Assembly (NCBI GenBank): GCA_016858145.1
Contig: JAEHOE010000175.1
Location: forward strand, 124,001-188,000
Direction: 5' to 3'
DNA length: 64,000 bases
Source of the DNA: Edaphochlamys debaryana
Lineage: Eukaryota > Chlorophyta > Chlorophyceae > Chlamydomonadales
Shown here: positions 21,301 to 33,786 of the stretch, piece after piece
Layout of the letters: each line of letters starts with the position of its first letter
Numbering within the stretch: the first letter of the stretch is position 1
The notes under the pieces: generated by a model
Database searches by the model: none
What the model was told of the DNA's origin: nothing
The model's input: the letters and a program-made list of their open reading frames with translations, nothing else
Position numbers and translations under genes: made by a program

Positions 21301-23091
21301 GCCTTCCCGCCGACCCACGTGCCCTCGCCGCTGCTGGTGGCGGCGGAGCCGGCGGCGGAGCCGCCGCCAGGGGCCCAGCTGGTGGCGGCGCGCCACTGCC
21401 CCGGCAGCCGCCGCCGAGGCCGCGGCGGCAGCAGTCGCCGTCCCGGCCGCCGGCGGGGCCCTCGGGGGCGGCTCTCCGGGGGCCGCCGCCCAACGACACG
21501 GGCCGACCCGACCGCGTCAGCTGGAGCGGCGGCGGCGGGCCGTCGTACGTCGGACCGCCGTACCCTCCGCAGAAGCGCACTGGCGGTATCCTACGCAGCG
21601 GCTCCATCGCATCCGCCACCTCCCACGGCGCCAGCTCAATCCACGAAGCCGTCCCTCCCACGCATGGCCCCGTCCAAGCTCACGACCCCCACCCCCACGT
21701 GCACCCTCACCCACACGCCCAACCGCCGCACCCTCAACCGCCACACCCCCAGCCGCCGCAGCCGCGCAAGACGGTTTCGTTCTTCGACGACGAGCAGTAC
21801 CAACCGCCGGCGCAGCTGGCCCGCCGCCGCCATGGTTACGGTGGCGGCGGCGGTGGCGGCGGCGCCCGCCGCGGCACGTACGACGACAGCGACGGTGAGG
21901 CGTCGTACGATGACGTGTCACCGTACGACCCGACCATGCCGTCAGCTCCGCCTCCAGCGCCGTCGCCGCTGGCGGTCCAGCTCCTAGGCCGGCGCGGCGG
22001 CGGCGGCGGCGGTGCCGCTGCCGCCGGCAGGCACCATCCACCGCCGTTTGAAGCCATGTCCCCGTCCTCAAGCTACACTGACGTAACCGACGTAACCGAC
22101 GCGACTGCGTCAACCGCCAACATGCGCTACAGCCACCTGCGGTCGTACCTGGCGGGCGCGGAGCCTGGCGCCGGCGGGCCGGACCCTGCCGGCGGCGGCG
22201 GTGGCGAGCTGATGGAGCCCGGGAGCTTCCGGTCTGAGGCCACCATTGGAATGTGGGGCTCCCCCCTGGTGGAGGAGCCGGAGGAGCAGGAGCGGCTGAG
22301 GGACGACTTCGAGGTGGGGTGGCGGAGGGCTTGGGCGGGGGAGAGAGAGAGGGAGGTGAGGGTGTGGCTGCTACCTACCGCGATGAATTGCGTGTTGCAG
22401 TTGCGCTGCTTGCGGCCAGCCTCGCATGGGCCCACAACTGAAGAGCCCCTGCCGCCTACTGCATACCCTCCGCAGGGCTTCACGTCCTACAGCGCCCGGG
22501 CCCGGGACCAAGCCGCCGCCGCCGCCCCCGCCGCCGCCCCCACGAGGCGCGCTGCGCCGAGCGCCCCACGCGTGTCCTCGCCCCCCGCCGCCGCCGTCAT
22601 TGCCACCGCCGCCACCTCGCCTGCCGCCCCAGCCGTGCACCCCATCCTCGGCAGCCTCACGACGCAGCGGCAGCAGCGGCGCGACGCGGCGGAGGAGGCC
22701 GGGCAGGCCGCCTCCGCCAGCTCCACCTCCGCCAGCGATGACGACGGCGACGATAACGTCGCCGCCGGCGGGCTGCCGCCGCTGCCGACGTTCGGAGCCG
22801 GTCTGCCGGGCTTCCGCTGGGAGCGTCGTATCGCAGAGTACGGCAGGGCCTCTTTCGACCAGCGCCACCCGACTCTCCCGCCGTCGCCACCACCACCCCC
22901 GCCGGCAAGCCGCCGCCACGAGCTGCCGCCTCCACCGCCTCAGCCGCTGCCGCCACGCACGGTGTCCAACCCAGCGGTGACGGCGACCTCGCCGCAGCCG
23001 CCACCGCCGCCAGCCTGGGCGTCCCACGGCGCTCCTTCTGACGCGTCATGGTGGCTGACGCCGCCGCCAGCCCCCGCCGCACCGCCACCCG

Positions 23092-23122
<31 letters not shown>

Positions 23123-26100
23123 GCCACCTGCCGTCGAACCTCCGCAGCCGCCGCCGCCACCTGGTGGCCCGCCGGCGGCGACGGCGGTGGCGGGTTACGG
23201 CCCGTTTGGGGCGTGGTTCGATGAGGAGAGCCTGCTGGCCAACATGCCCCCGCCGTCGACCGTCGCGGCTGTGCCTCCTGCCTTCGGTTCCGGCGGGCCC
23301 TACCTCCCTCTCATGACCTCCCCGCCCGCTGCGGCTGTGGCGCCGTCGGCCATCGCCCAAGCGGCGTCGGCTGGGGCTGCTCCTGCCGCCGCCGCCGCCG
23401 GAGGTGCTGTCCAGAGCGACGCTAGCGGCGGCGGACACCTGGGCGAGGGTGCTGGCGCTGACGGCGGCGGTGACGAGGGAGAGCCGTCGTATGTGGGCGG
23501 CGTCAGGCGGCTGCAGGTGGGCGGTGCACGAGGCGGCGGCGGCGGCGGTGGCGCCGGTCTCGCCTCCGAGCTGCCCCAGCGCTACCAGAGCGCCGTGTCG
23601 CCCTTCGGCGGAGGCCCCATGGACGAGCTGGCGGTGGCGGGGCTGGCCGGCGGCGCCGCGGCGGCGCCGCCGCCCCTAGCCCTGCCGCCGCCGCCGGCCC
23701 TGGCAGCCGCTCCTGGCGGCGCCGTTCCCGGCGGCTCGGCGGGACCTGGGCCGTCAGCTGGCGGCGCCGCTGCGCCAGGCCCTACAGTCAGCGGCACTCC
23801 AGGCCTGGCGGCGGGTGTGGTCATGGGCATCCCCGTGGCCACAGGTGTCCCGGTCGCGCCGCCGCCACCGCTGCCGCCTCAGCCGGCGCCAGTGCAGGCG
23901 GTGCCAGCTGTGCTCGCTGCTGCGGCGGCGGCGCCGTTGCCACAGCATCTGCCGCCGCAGCCCACTTCACCCCAGCAGCCTACGTCTTCGTTTTCCCTTC
24001 GGCCCCTGTCGACCGTGCACGAGGCGTCTTCCGAGGGCTCTACCTCCACCCCCGTCATGTCCGCCTCCCCTTCCACCAGCGCCGGCGCGGCAACCCCAGA
24101 GCCTCCCTCGCCCGCGGCGCTTCCCCCGCAAGCGCCGCGGCCCCAGGCCCCAACGCCGACGGCGGCTCCCACCACCACAGACCCCAGCCTCGCCATCCCC
24201 ACTGCGCCTGCCTCGCCCCAAGCCAAGGCAGACGGCGCCCAAGAGGGCCTTTCCAAGACGGCTGAATCTACTCTTTCCAAGGCAGCTGAATTTTCTGAAG
24301 GCGGTATGGTGAACACAGACGCCATCGCAACTCCGCCGCGGCCCCTGCCGCCTCCGTCAACGGCACTGCCGCTGCCGACCGCACTCCTGCCCCGAGCGCA
24401 CGAGCTGGCCGCACCACCAGATCCAGTTCCGCCGGCGGCGGCGGCGGCGGCGGCAGTGGTGGCAGCGGCGGAGCAGCCGCCGCCGCCACCGCCAGGGCCT
24501 GCCTTCGACGCCGACGGCGGCGCCCTGCCGCTGCGGGCGCCCATGCAGCTGCTGGACGATCTCATGCGGGCCGATGCGGCGAGGGGGGCAGCGGCGCCGC
24601 CAGTGGGCCTGGCGCGCAACGCCGCCGCCGTGCCGGCGCTTGCGTCAGCTCCGGCTCCGGCGGTGGCGGATGACCTGCTGGACGTCCGGCCCAGCGTGGT
24701 GCTGCGGAGGTGAGGTTGGATGAGTTAGCGCAGGCCTCCTCATGATGAGGTTCGAGATGCATAGGATGTAGGGGCATTGAGGGGTCAAGCTGCTGCGGCC
24801 CTGGCGTGCTTCGTCGTGTGTGGGGCTACTCAGCCTGCCTCCTGCAGCTCGGAGAAACTAGGTTCCTGTCTCCGTACTACGTCGGCGGCGGGCCAGTCAT
24901 CGAGCTCACTGTTGTGCACACCTCCCATGCACCCTCCCCAGGCTCTCCATCCACCCCTCCTCCTCCAACACCGCCGGCAGCTCGGAGCGCTCCGCCGGCG
25001 CCGTCCGCAGCAGCGGCGACTCTGGCGGCGCCGCCGGCGCCGCCGCCACCGAGCCGCCGCCCACGCCCTCCGCCGCCGCCTTCTTCGCCGCCGCCGCCGC
25101 CGCCGCCGCTACCCCCCGCAGCTCATCGGAGAGCACCCGCCGCAACGGCGCGGCCGCACCCACCGGGGGCTCGGGCGGCGCCCCGGCCAGCGCGAGTGCG
25201 GGAGTGCGGGGCGGGGAGGCGGAGGAGGCGGAGCCGGGCACCCCGCGCTACGCCACGCTGCTTCCTGCGCCCAACTCGCCCTTCATCGATGAGCCCAACG
25301 CCTCACTGGCCGATGTGGGCGACGGACACATCGCAGGTGAGCAGCGTCAGCACAAGCAGGAGGTTACGGGGGGCTTGCGTAGGGTTGCTGGGCCGGGGCT
25401 TGTTGGGGACCGCTTGGCGGCCGTGGGATAACCGGGCCGTAACAGGGGCCGCTTGGGGCGGCGAGGTTCGACGTTGTGTCTGACGGGGGATGCATTGCCA
25501 TCGCGATGCGCCTACCGGTATACGTGTACGCTCAGCGTTATGGCACTTGGACTGAAACCCGCCCGCGCTGTTCCCTCGCAGGGCCTGAGTGGGTGGGCGT
25601 GGGCCGCAGCAGTCTGTCCATGAGCACGCAGACCAGCATGCCGGCACAGCCCAAGTCGCCGACGGGCAACTCGGCAGGCCCCACCCCGGCCCCGAGCCTT
25701 GAGCCTGCCTTCGCCGCCACCGGCGGAGCGCTGCCCGCCGCCGCCCCTGCCGCTGTGGAACTGCCGCCTGCAGAGCAGCTGCAAGAGGAGGCGCAGCCGC
25801 GGCCGAGGGCGCAGCGGCGGAAGCGCCACCGCAGCCGCGGGGAGGGCAGCGGCAGCGGAGGTGCGGAGGCGGCGGAGCCGACGGATAGCAGCGACGGCAG
25901 CCTGACAGGGCTGGCGGGCCTGCTAACGCAGCTGGATTTCACAGCGCCGCCGCTGCCGTCAGCCTCGCCGCCGCCGCCAGCAACGACCCTTGCTGCAGGG
26001 CCAGCGGCGAGCCAACCGCCTCGCCCCACGTCCACAACCACAGCGGCGGCACCTGGCGGCCGGCGGCGGGCAGGCTGGGTGGCGGCGACGTCGGCGGCGC

Positions 26101-29006
26101 TGCCGGCGCCGCGGGCGTCTGTGTCATCGACGGCGGCGACGGCAGGCGATAGCACCTCCGCCTCTGAGCGGGCCGTCGAGTCGCCGCCACCGCCGTGGTC
26201 ATCCGAGTCCGCCCAGAAAGCTCTGGCGGCGCCGCCAGCGCCGCTGCAGATGCTGCCGCTGGGACCGACCACGCCGGCGGCGGCGGCTCCGCCTCCGCCG
26301 TCCCACGTCCCAGCGGCGCCGCTGCCGACGGCAGCCTCCGCTCCCGCCGCCACCGGCCGCACCACGCCGCCGTCGGCCTTCGCCGCCGCCGCCAGGACCG
26401 CAGTCGCCAGCGGCCCAAGCCGCTCTAGCTCGCGGAGCCACATCTCCACCGCTACCTCGCCGGCGGGCGCCACACAGTCGTCGTCAACGGCAGCTGCGGT
26501 GACGCAGGCGGCGGAGCCGGAAGTCGAGGCGCCGCCGTGGCGCGCCTCCTCCGGCGTGTCGAGCCGCAGCGGCAGCCTGGCGGGACCGCTACCCAGCCTG
26601 ACGGCGACCGGCGGCGGGGGCGCCGGGGGTGGCGGCACGGAGATGTACGCCGGCGGCCGCTTCCATCGCTCCGCCAGCACCGGGATGCCGGGCGGGCTGC
26701 TGGCGGCGGCGGCGGCGGCGCGTGCCGCTACCAGCAGCATCGGCCGCGCGGGGTCGGGCGTAGGCCACGGTGGCACCACCAGCGGCAGCGGCAGCGGCGC
26801 CGTCACGGGGAACAGCAGCGATGAGTTCGGGGCGCTGTCTCTGCCGACCCTGCCGGCGGCGGCAAGCAGGGGCTCGGCCTCGCCGCCGCGGCCCAAGCCG
26901 CCGCCGGCGAGCGCCTTCGGCTGGGACCCGGCGGCGGGGGCCTGGGCGCCATCAGCCAAGTCCAGGACGGCGCCTGGCAGCGTCGGCTCGCAGCTGGAGC
27001 CGGCGGGGCCGCTGCCGTCGCCGTCGCCGGCGGCGAGTCGTGCCGTCAGCAAGAGCGCCGCCGGTCAGCGTCAGGTCGCAACAGCCCTCGAGCCCGCGCC
27101 GCCCGAGGTACCCGTGCCGTTGCCACAACCCATGTCGGCGGCGGCGTCCGTGGCTGGCTCGACTGCGACGTCAGCGCCGGCGGGGAAAAAGACGGTGCTG
27201 GCGGCGGTGGCAGCAGCGCCGAAGACGGTGTCCGCTGCCGTGGCTTCCGCCGCCAGCGCATTGCGCGGCGGGCTGGGCCGGCTGTGGCTCCAGGACCTGG
27301 GCCGCGGCTCCACGCAGCCGCCGTCGCTCTTCGACGCGGTTCCGTCCACCCTCGGGACAGGACACCAGTGGCACCACGAGGTCGTGGCTCCTGCAGCCAC
27401 CACACCCACACCTGCCGCTTCCCCCACCGCTCCTGCCACGCCCGCCGTCCCCACCACCGCTCCAGCTACGCCGCAGGCCGAGGGCGGCCCGGAGCCGCCC
27501 CGGAGCCGCCCAGCTGCCGTGCTGTTGCTGCTGCTCCAGCTCCTCCTGGTGGCGGGGGCAGGCGTGGGGACCGCAATCCTGTTGGGACCCGCCACCCGCG
27601 TCCTCCCGGCACAGCCCGGCGGCGGAACGGCCCTCAGCCCCGCCCGAAGCCCGTTCCCCTGGGCTATACCAGGCAGCGCCCTGGACCCGACGGCGGCGGT
27701 GGCAGCGGTGGCAGCGGCGGCAGAAGGGTCAGCGGCGGAGCCTCTGCGAATTGATGCCGAGGGACTGGAGCGCTACAGCCGTCTGGCGGGGGTGGTGCGG
27801 GGCCACGCGGTGGACCTGGCGGCCTGGCTCTGTGGTGGCGGCGGCGGCGGGGCAGCAGGCGGTGGCGCGGCAGCGGCGCCTGCATCCCGCATGCTGGAGG
27901 CAGCGCAGGACCTCCGCCGCGTCGCTTTCGAGGTGGAGCAGGTCCTGGCCGCCGGCCCCGCGTCCTGCCTCGCCGCCGCCGCGGCTGCTGCCGCCGCCGC
28001 CGATCCAGCTGCCGCCTCCGCCGGAGCGCCCTCCGCCGTCGGGCCCGGCCGCCGCGCCGACCTTCTCCGCAAGCTGCAGCCGCCGCCGCCAGCACGCGAC
28101 GCCTTCCAGGCGCAGGTGCTGGAGCAGGCGGCGGGAAGCTACCGGCAGCTGGTGCGGCTGTCGCAGGGGCTGCGGGGCCGCTCCAAGCGCCTGGCGGCGG
28201 CCACCATGCACGGCACGGCCCTGGCCGGCGGCCTGGCGGCGCTCGTACGGCAGTCCGCCGCCAGCGCGCTGCGCGACTTCGGCGTCGCCTGCCCGCCTCA
28301 TGTGCCTTCCGTTGGGGGCCTTGGAGGTGGGGGCTCAGGCGAAGGCGCCGCACTCGCGAGGATGGAGGCACTAGCCGGCGGGTGTGAGGCCGGCCGGGCG
28401 GCGAGGCAGAGGCTGCATGCGGGCCGAGTGGCGGAGCGGCTTCGGGCCGCCGCGGCGGCGGCGGCGGGGCTGTCAGCTGAGGCAGCGGCAGCGGCGGCGG
28501 AGCTGGGGCAGGTGGCGGAGGCGCTGCTGCTGCACGAGGGCGCGCTGCTGATGGCCGCCGAGTCCGCCGCTGACGGCGGGGCCGCCAAGCAGTTGTACGG
28601 CGGCGTGTACGGCGATCGTGACAGCTTGGACGCGCAGTTGAACCGCCTTGAGGATTTGTACGAACGTGTACGGCAGGCGCAGGCAGCAGTAGCGGAGTTG
28701 GCGGGGGCTGACGGCGGCGCGGAGGTCTGGCGGCAGCGGGCTGAGGCCGCGGCAGCTGAGGCCGCGGCACTGGGGGCGACACGGCCGCTAGGCGTCGCCA
28801 GCCGGGGAACGGTCGGAGAGGACAGAGGGCCTGGAGGCGACGAGCCGGGCTCGTACGTGGATGACGGATTAGGCGAGGCGGGGCCGGGGGTGCGATGGCG
28901 GGAGGAGCAGCGCGTTCGGGTGTTGGTTGGGGAGCGCCTCCGAGGCGTCCTACAGGCAGCTGTGGAGCTGGAGAAGGCCGCAGCGTGCGGGTCTGAGCTG
29001 CTGTGA
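18334..29006 (+). CDS. giant low-complexity single-pass membrane protein
   Basis: Not recognised. Six exons: 18334-20080, 20279-20586, 20727-22313, 22476-24709, 24942-25336, 25582-29006; all phases agree, about 3,231 residues. The intron 22314-22475 is itself open in frame and is inferred from its splice sites and lower GC. Most of the protein is disordered: Ala/Gly/Pro/Ser runs, polyproline, and a His-Pro block near 20850-21030. Features that stand out: RKTVSFFDDE at 21765-21794 resembles a PP1-docking RVxF motif; PRAQRRKRHRSRG near 25805 is a strong basic patch; AAVLLLLLQLLLVAGAGVGT near 27514 is a single membrane helix at about residue 2730. About 470 mostly helical, Ala/Arg-rich residues follow. 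The exon at 20279 (WRDADLHGGTPTLDSGDERV) is more ordered. No TGTAA is seen close behind the stop. Confidence 0.7.
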
Positions 29007-29299
29007 TTTGTGGGCACAAGGAATGGTTCGGTTGGGGCCCACGCTGCCGACTGCCCTGGCGTTGACGTTGTTGTGGCGTGCTCCCATGAGGGTTTGCTCG
29101 GACCCGCCTGCAGGGGCGGCTTGAGAGGGCATCGTAACAGGCCGCGAAGACGAATGTGTGGAGTTGCGAACGTGGATGGTCATGGTTGGCAAGGAAAGTG
29201 GTGGGCAGCCGTGGGCGCGGGGTTTGTGGGGGGCGAGCTGGAGGGTGCACGGACACGTTCCGAGCGTGGATGGGGGCGGGGATTCGTGGGCGGGGCGTG

Positions 29300-29413
29300 G
29301 TCGGTTGAACGGCGGGTTGTTGGCAGCCCAAGCAGAACTTGCGCAATGTGAACACTTCGTGTCGTATATCTGTTTGAATCGAGCTTGGTGCCCAGGCACT
29401 TGCAGACACTGGG
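29300..29413. repeat. local direct repeat, copy 1
   Basis: Begins TCGGTTGAACGGCGGGTTG and includes a ~39-base core shared almost exactly with 29477-29569, then diverges but keeps GTGCCCAG...CAGACACTGGG. Confidence 0.7.
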
Positions 29414-29476
29414 CACCAGTTTCGGCGGCGAAGACGAGCACGGGCACGCGGCGGCCGCGGAGGGGGGGGTCCGTGT

Positions 29477-29569
29477 TCGGTTGAACGGTGGGTTGTTGGC
29501 AGCCCAAGCAGAAACTGCCCGATGTTACGCATCGTGTCCTGTCAACTGAGCTTGTGCCCAGACACCGGG
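29477..29569. repeat. local direct repeat, copy 2
   Basis: Begins TCGGTTGAACGGTGGGTTG; partner of 29300-29413. No open frame is conserved between the two copies. Confidence 0.7.
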
Positions 29570-29904
29570 CTGTCTGTTGTCCCAAGTCGGTCACGGTCGG
29601 TCGGGCCAAAACGGTGGCAGGCGCCTTTCGCGTTCCATAAACTCGAGCCCTCACAAGCCAAGGGTCTCCTGAGTTGAGCCGGCACGCACATACAACTTCG
29701 CGCTCGTGCTGCAGGCCAACCAAGACCTATTGTGCAAGCAGTCGGAGAGCGCCTTGAGCTGAGGAGGAAAGCATTGCGCCAACCCAGCGTTGCTCGCGCT
29801 CTTATATTGTTACACAGACCATCGGCTCGTGAAGAGCCGAGAGCACGCAAACTGCAAAGCGGCGCCCCTACCCTGGTTCCTACCTCAGCCCGGGAGCCAC
29901 AGCA

Positions 29905-32900
29905 ATGGCATACATAGCTTGCAGAGCGTTGATGGTTCTCGGCCTGGTCGCGCTGCTTGGCGGGCGAGGTAGGGGCGCGTCGTCATGAGGGATTCGGCTG
30001 GCTCGCGAGCTCGGAGCTCGCCGGCTTTGGGCAGCGCCATGTTGCTCGGCCATATACACTCACTGCTATCATCGGGCACGCCCCGCGTCTCAGGTCGCCC
30101 ACAACGGTCCTGAGACACGCTTTTACCCCACCATGCGCCCTTAACATCCTGCCGCATCCTGCCGCAGCACTGGGGCGAGTCGTGCCCGACAAAGCAGCAG
30201 ACGCGCCGGGCCTGGGTAACGCTCCCGGGCTGCAGCGGCTAGCGGGGAGGCTGGTTTTGGTGGAGCCGGATGGATACTACGGTAGGCCGGGCCGGGCGGC
30301 GTGCGGCGGGGGCAAGGGTGGGGCCAGGCGGGAGGGCATCGAGGCCGGACGGGGCCCCGGGCCAGTCCCTGCTGCGGGTTTTCTCCCCCCAAATCTGCTC
30401 TCTAGCCTCCTCTGTACGCAGCCCACTCATGGTTGCCGGTTGCTGACTTCCCTGGCGTGCTGTGTGCAGTGCTGGAGCTGGCGGACGGGTCCCTACGGGA
30501 GCTGCCGCGCGCCGCGCAGCCGCCCGCGTTCGATGCGGCGGGGGCCCCCATCCAGCTGGGGACCACGCTGTCGGCGGTGAGGCGCAAATCGTGGCGGTGC
30601 TAGGAGAACCTCAAGGGTCATGCGGCGGCGTCACGGCTTTGGCCTTGGGGCGCCAGTACCTGCCCAGACTGACAATCGGTGTAGGCACACCCGACATGTC
30701 GTGTCTTGTCTCAACCCCCCTTGCCGCTCCTCTCCTCCCCCATCCGCAGTACTGTAGCTCCACCGACTGCTCCTTGACGGGAGTGGAGGTGCTGGCGGCC
30801 GCGCCCGCCCCCACCGCCGCCCCCGTGGTCATGCGCGTGCTGGTGAACCTCATCAGCGTCGCCAACTGCAGCCGCTTCGCAGACACCACCCCGGAAGCGG
30901 GTGCGTGGGCGGGGCGCTGCGCAAAGGGTCGGTGCCAGCAGGATGGACGGTCCGACCTGACCCCAATGAGTCTGGAAGGCTCTTACGGCGCTCTTCCCCG
31001 CAACCCACCGCCTGGCGCCCCCCAACCCCGCCTGCCCCGCCCGCAGTCCGCACCACCTACCTGGGATCCTCGGGGGATGGCAGCTCGGGCCTGGCCAGCC
31101 GCCTGGCGGGCTGCTCCAAGAACTTCGTGACTGTGAACGCGACGGCTTTCACGGTGGTGCCGGTCACCATCAACTACGACTGTGCCGGCTGCAACGCTGT
31201 ACAGATCCGCACGCTGGCAGAGCGGGTGGGGGCTCGGGGGGCTCGGGAGGGGGGCTGGATGGGGTCCTGGATAGTACGGGATGGGATGGGGAGGCCTGAA
31301 CGGCGTCATGTTGGGGCTTTGCGAGGGGAGACTTGGTCAATGGCGAAGTGAGGGCGGCGGATGGGGCGTGTGCGTGGGGTGCAGGGTACGGATGGGGGAA
31401 CATGTGAATGAACCCTTACAGCCGTGTCTGAAGGATGCGCCGTTTGGCACCTCTTCCATTGGCAGGAAGCCTCCAAGGTGGTCAACACGTCCACATTCAC
31501 CCACTTCGTTTGTAAGTGTGGCACATGGGGCCTTTCACGCGGCCCCGGCAAGACCCTACCCCCGGCCCGAGTCCAGCCCAACCGTGTCCCCTTTCTCACC
31601 TGCCTCACACCTTTCCCTTGTGCCGTGCAGACCTCCTACCTGGCGCTTGGCGCGATGTGTGCAACAACGAGGTGAGAAGCGGCCCCACGCGCTGCTTACA
31701 GCAAGGACTTTGATGGATGCTACTGGCCGGCAGATGCTGGGCGGACACCGGAGGCAGCCGGCGCTGGGGCTCCTACACCCTCTCACAGCCGCCCTGTGCC
31801 TGCGCCCCTCGAACGTGTCCCATACAGGGTTTCTCCATCGTCGGGGGCAAGAACGTGTTCTTGTTCAACTCCCAATACAGCTTCATGGTGCGTCCCGTCG
31901 GGGCGATTAGCTCCGCCCAAGGGCACGGTCCAATACAGAGCCAAGGATTGGCCGTAGCTTGCGTGCGAAGGATGCTTCTACGTGAACCCAAGTCGTACTC
32001 TGCTGCCTGCCTGCGCGTACCGACCCCTTCCGATCCCCTCCGCCCCTCCAGCGCTGGTCCACGGTAACCCAAGAAACCTACCACAACTTCTGGCTCCGCC
32101 ACAGCTGGCTCGGGGACCTGGAGTACGGGGGTGAGTCGTGTGCCGCCACCCGCATCGACCCCTGTCGCAATCTCAGGGATGGCACGCTGAGTTAGTAAGG
32201 CAGACCCATGACCGCACCGCACGGGTTGTACTTCACCCCACCAGCTGCAGGCACCTTCCCGGAGGCTCCCTCATGCACCCCAGCCCCCCTCTTACCTTCC
32301 CTACCCACGACCCTCCCAACCACGCAGACCACTCCACCGCCATGAGCAGCGGCGACACCTGCCTCAACGGCGTGGACCTGGGCCGCAGGGGCTGGTCCAC
32401 GCCCGCGGGCGGTGGCGGTGCGGTCAACTCCGCCGTGCTCGCCACACCCGGCCGAGTGGTGGGGTGGTGGGGAGCGGAAGGGATCGGGGACGAGAATGGG
32501 AGTGGGAGCGGGGACCTGGGGCTTGAGACGTGACGAGGGACCAGCCTCGGCTCCCAAGGCACCCGCGTCCCTTAAGCCAGGGTTCCTTGTACGACACGCT
32601 GAACTGGAGTCCCCGCCCTCTGCCGTACAGTGGACCTGGAGCCTGCCCGCGCTGTACGGCACATCCACGGGCAACTACCTGCGCATCCAGCCCGACTGGC
32701 TGGGGGCCACGTACACAACCGTCGCCACGGGGCTCAACCTGTATGTGTCGTACCGCCTGGCCAAGGGCATGGACTCGGGGCTGGAGGCCGCCTACGACGG
32801 CAAGGTGGGTTGCCGCGTGCTTTGGGTTGCGGGGAAGAGGCAAGTGTGGGTGCCGTGGAATGTGGGACGGCACACGGAAGCCGCTCGGCAGGGACCTGTT

Positions 32901-33786
32901 AGCGCAGGGACTTTACATGCGCGCAGCACGGGCTCCTGCCTTGTGCATGTCACTCTTGTCGGCATCCTACCCATCCATGCCACAGGTCATTGTGCACAGC
33001 GCCAACGCCACGGTGGACAACGACCCCGCCAGCACGGCCGAGGCCCGCGTGACGCGCGTGGGCGTGGTGGCGCCCGGCACAGTGCTGGGCGTGGCCTCCT
33101 GGACCAGCTCCGCGTACCCCTTCAACCTCCTCGTCTACGCGGGAGGTGAGCGGGGCTGGGGTGGGGTTGTGCGATGATACCGGATTATCGGCAGGGGTGC
33201 GGCGTGTGGTGCGTGGGGTACTATGGCTGCTCTGTTGGCGATGGCCCTTCGCTGCGACGGTGGCCTGAGCCTGGTCGGGAGGGCCTGCCCGCGTGTCGCC
33301 CCTCGCTCATGCCGGGGGTGCATGCACGTGACAGGAACTTGCGGCTGCAATCAGCTCATCATCCGTTGCCCTCTTGCGCTCGCAGGCCAAGGGCCCGGCA
33401 CTGCTGACGGCGTCGAGGTGCTCCGGGTGCACCTGTGCCGCTACGACTCCAGCCCCTCGGAGTGCCCCTCCGTGGCGGCCGCGGAGACGCGCTGGACGCC
33501 GGACCCGCCCAGTCCACCGTCGCCGCCCTCCCCTCTGCCGCCGCCCTCGCCGCCGCCACCCCTGAGGCCGCCCAGTCCTTTCCCGCCGTCTCCTGCACCC
33601 TCGCCGCGGCCCCCTTCGCCGCAACCGTCTCCACGGCCACCGTCTCCACCGGCGCCCTCGCCGCGGCCCCCCAGCCCGCAGCCATCGCCTCGGCCCCCCA
33701 GCCCGCAGCCGTCGCCTCGGCCCCCGTCGCCGCCCCCGCCCACCAGCAAGCCGAGCTCCAACCCGAAAGGCCGCCGGCTACGGTGA
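29905..33786 (+). CDS. M11-1: gametolysin-like matrix metalloprotease with Pro-Ser tail
   Basis: Secreted zinc protease of the peptidase M11 (gametolysin/VMP) family, which degrades algal cell-wall glycoproteins. Exons: 29905-29968, 30168-30281, 30470-30576, 30750-30900, 31047-31225, 31422-31511, 31631-31671, 31828-31887, 32052-32130, 32328-32455, 32631-32804, 32986-33145, 33386-33786. The start encodes a signal peptide (MAYIACRALMVLGLVALLGG). The zinc site is QETYHNFWLRHS (about residues 276-287): the QExxH form with the third His, but Trp replaces the usual Gly. DHSTAMSSG follows as the Met-turn region. The C-terminal domain ends VEVLRVHLCRYDSSPSECPS, then about 100 residues of SPPSPRPPSP repeats. 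All junctions agree except exon 5 to exon 6, where one base is missing (GGG at 31224-31226), so the chain is 582 residues only if that base is real in the organism. Confidence 0.82.

Larger units (their letters stand above)
29007..29904. other. intergenic with a local duplicated segment
   Basis: About 900 bases between the giant gene and M11-1. It holds the repeat pair listed next; otherwise nothing coding. Confidence 0.5.

Noticed and set aside
22314..22475. Coding sequence continuous through this stretch of the giant gene
   Set aside because: It is open in frame, but good GT and AG sites flank it and its composition is intron-like, so I treat it as a 162-nt intron; retention is possible.
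33386..33786. Pherophorin gene suggested by the PPSP-rich stretches
   Set aside because: The Pro-Ser stretches are C-terminal tails on proteins with the M11 zinc site; no pherophorin domain was seen.
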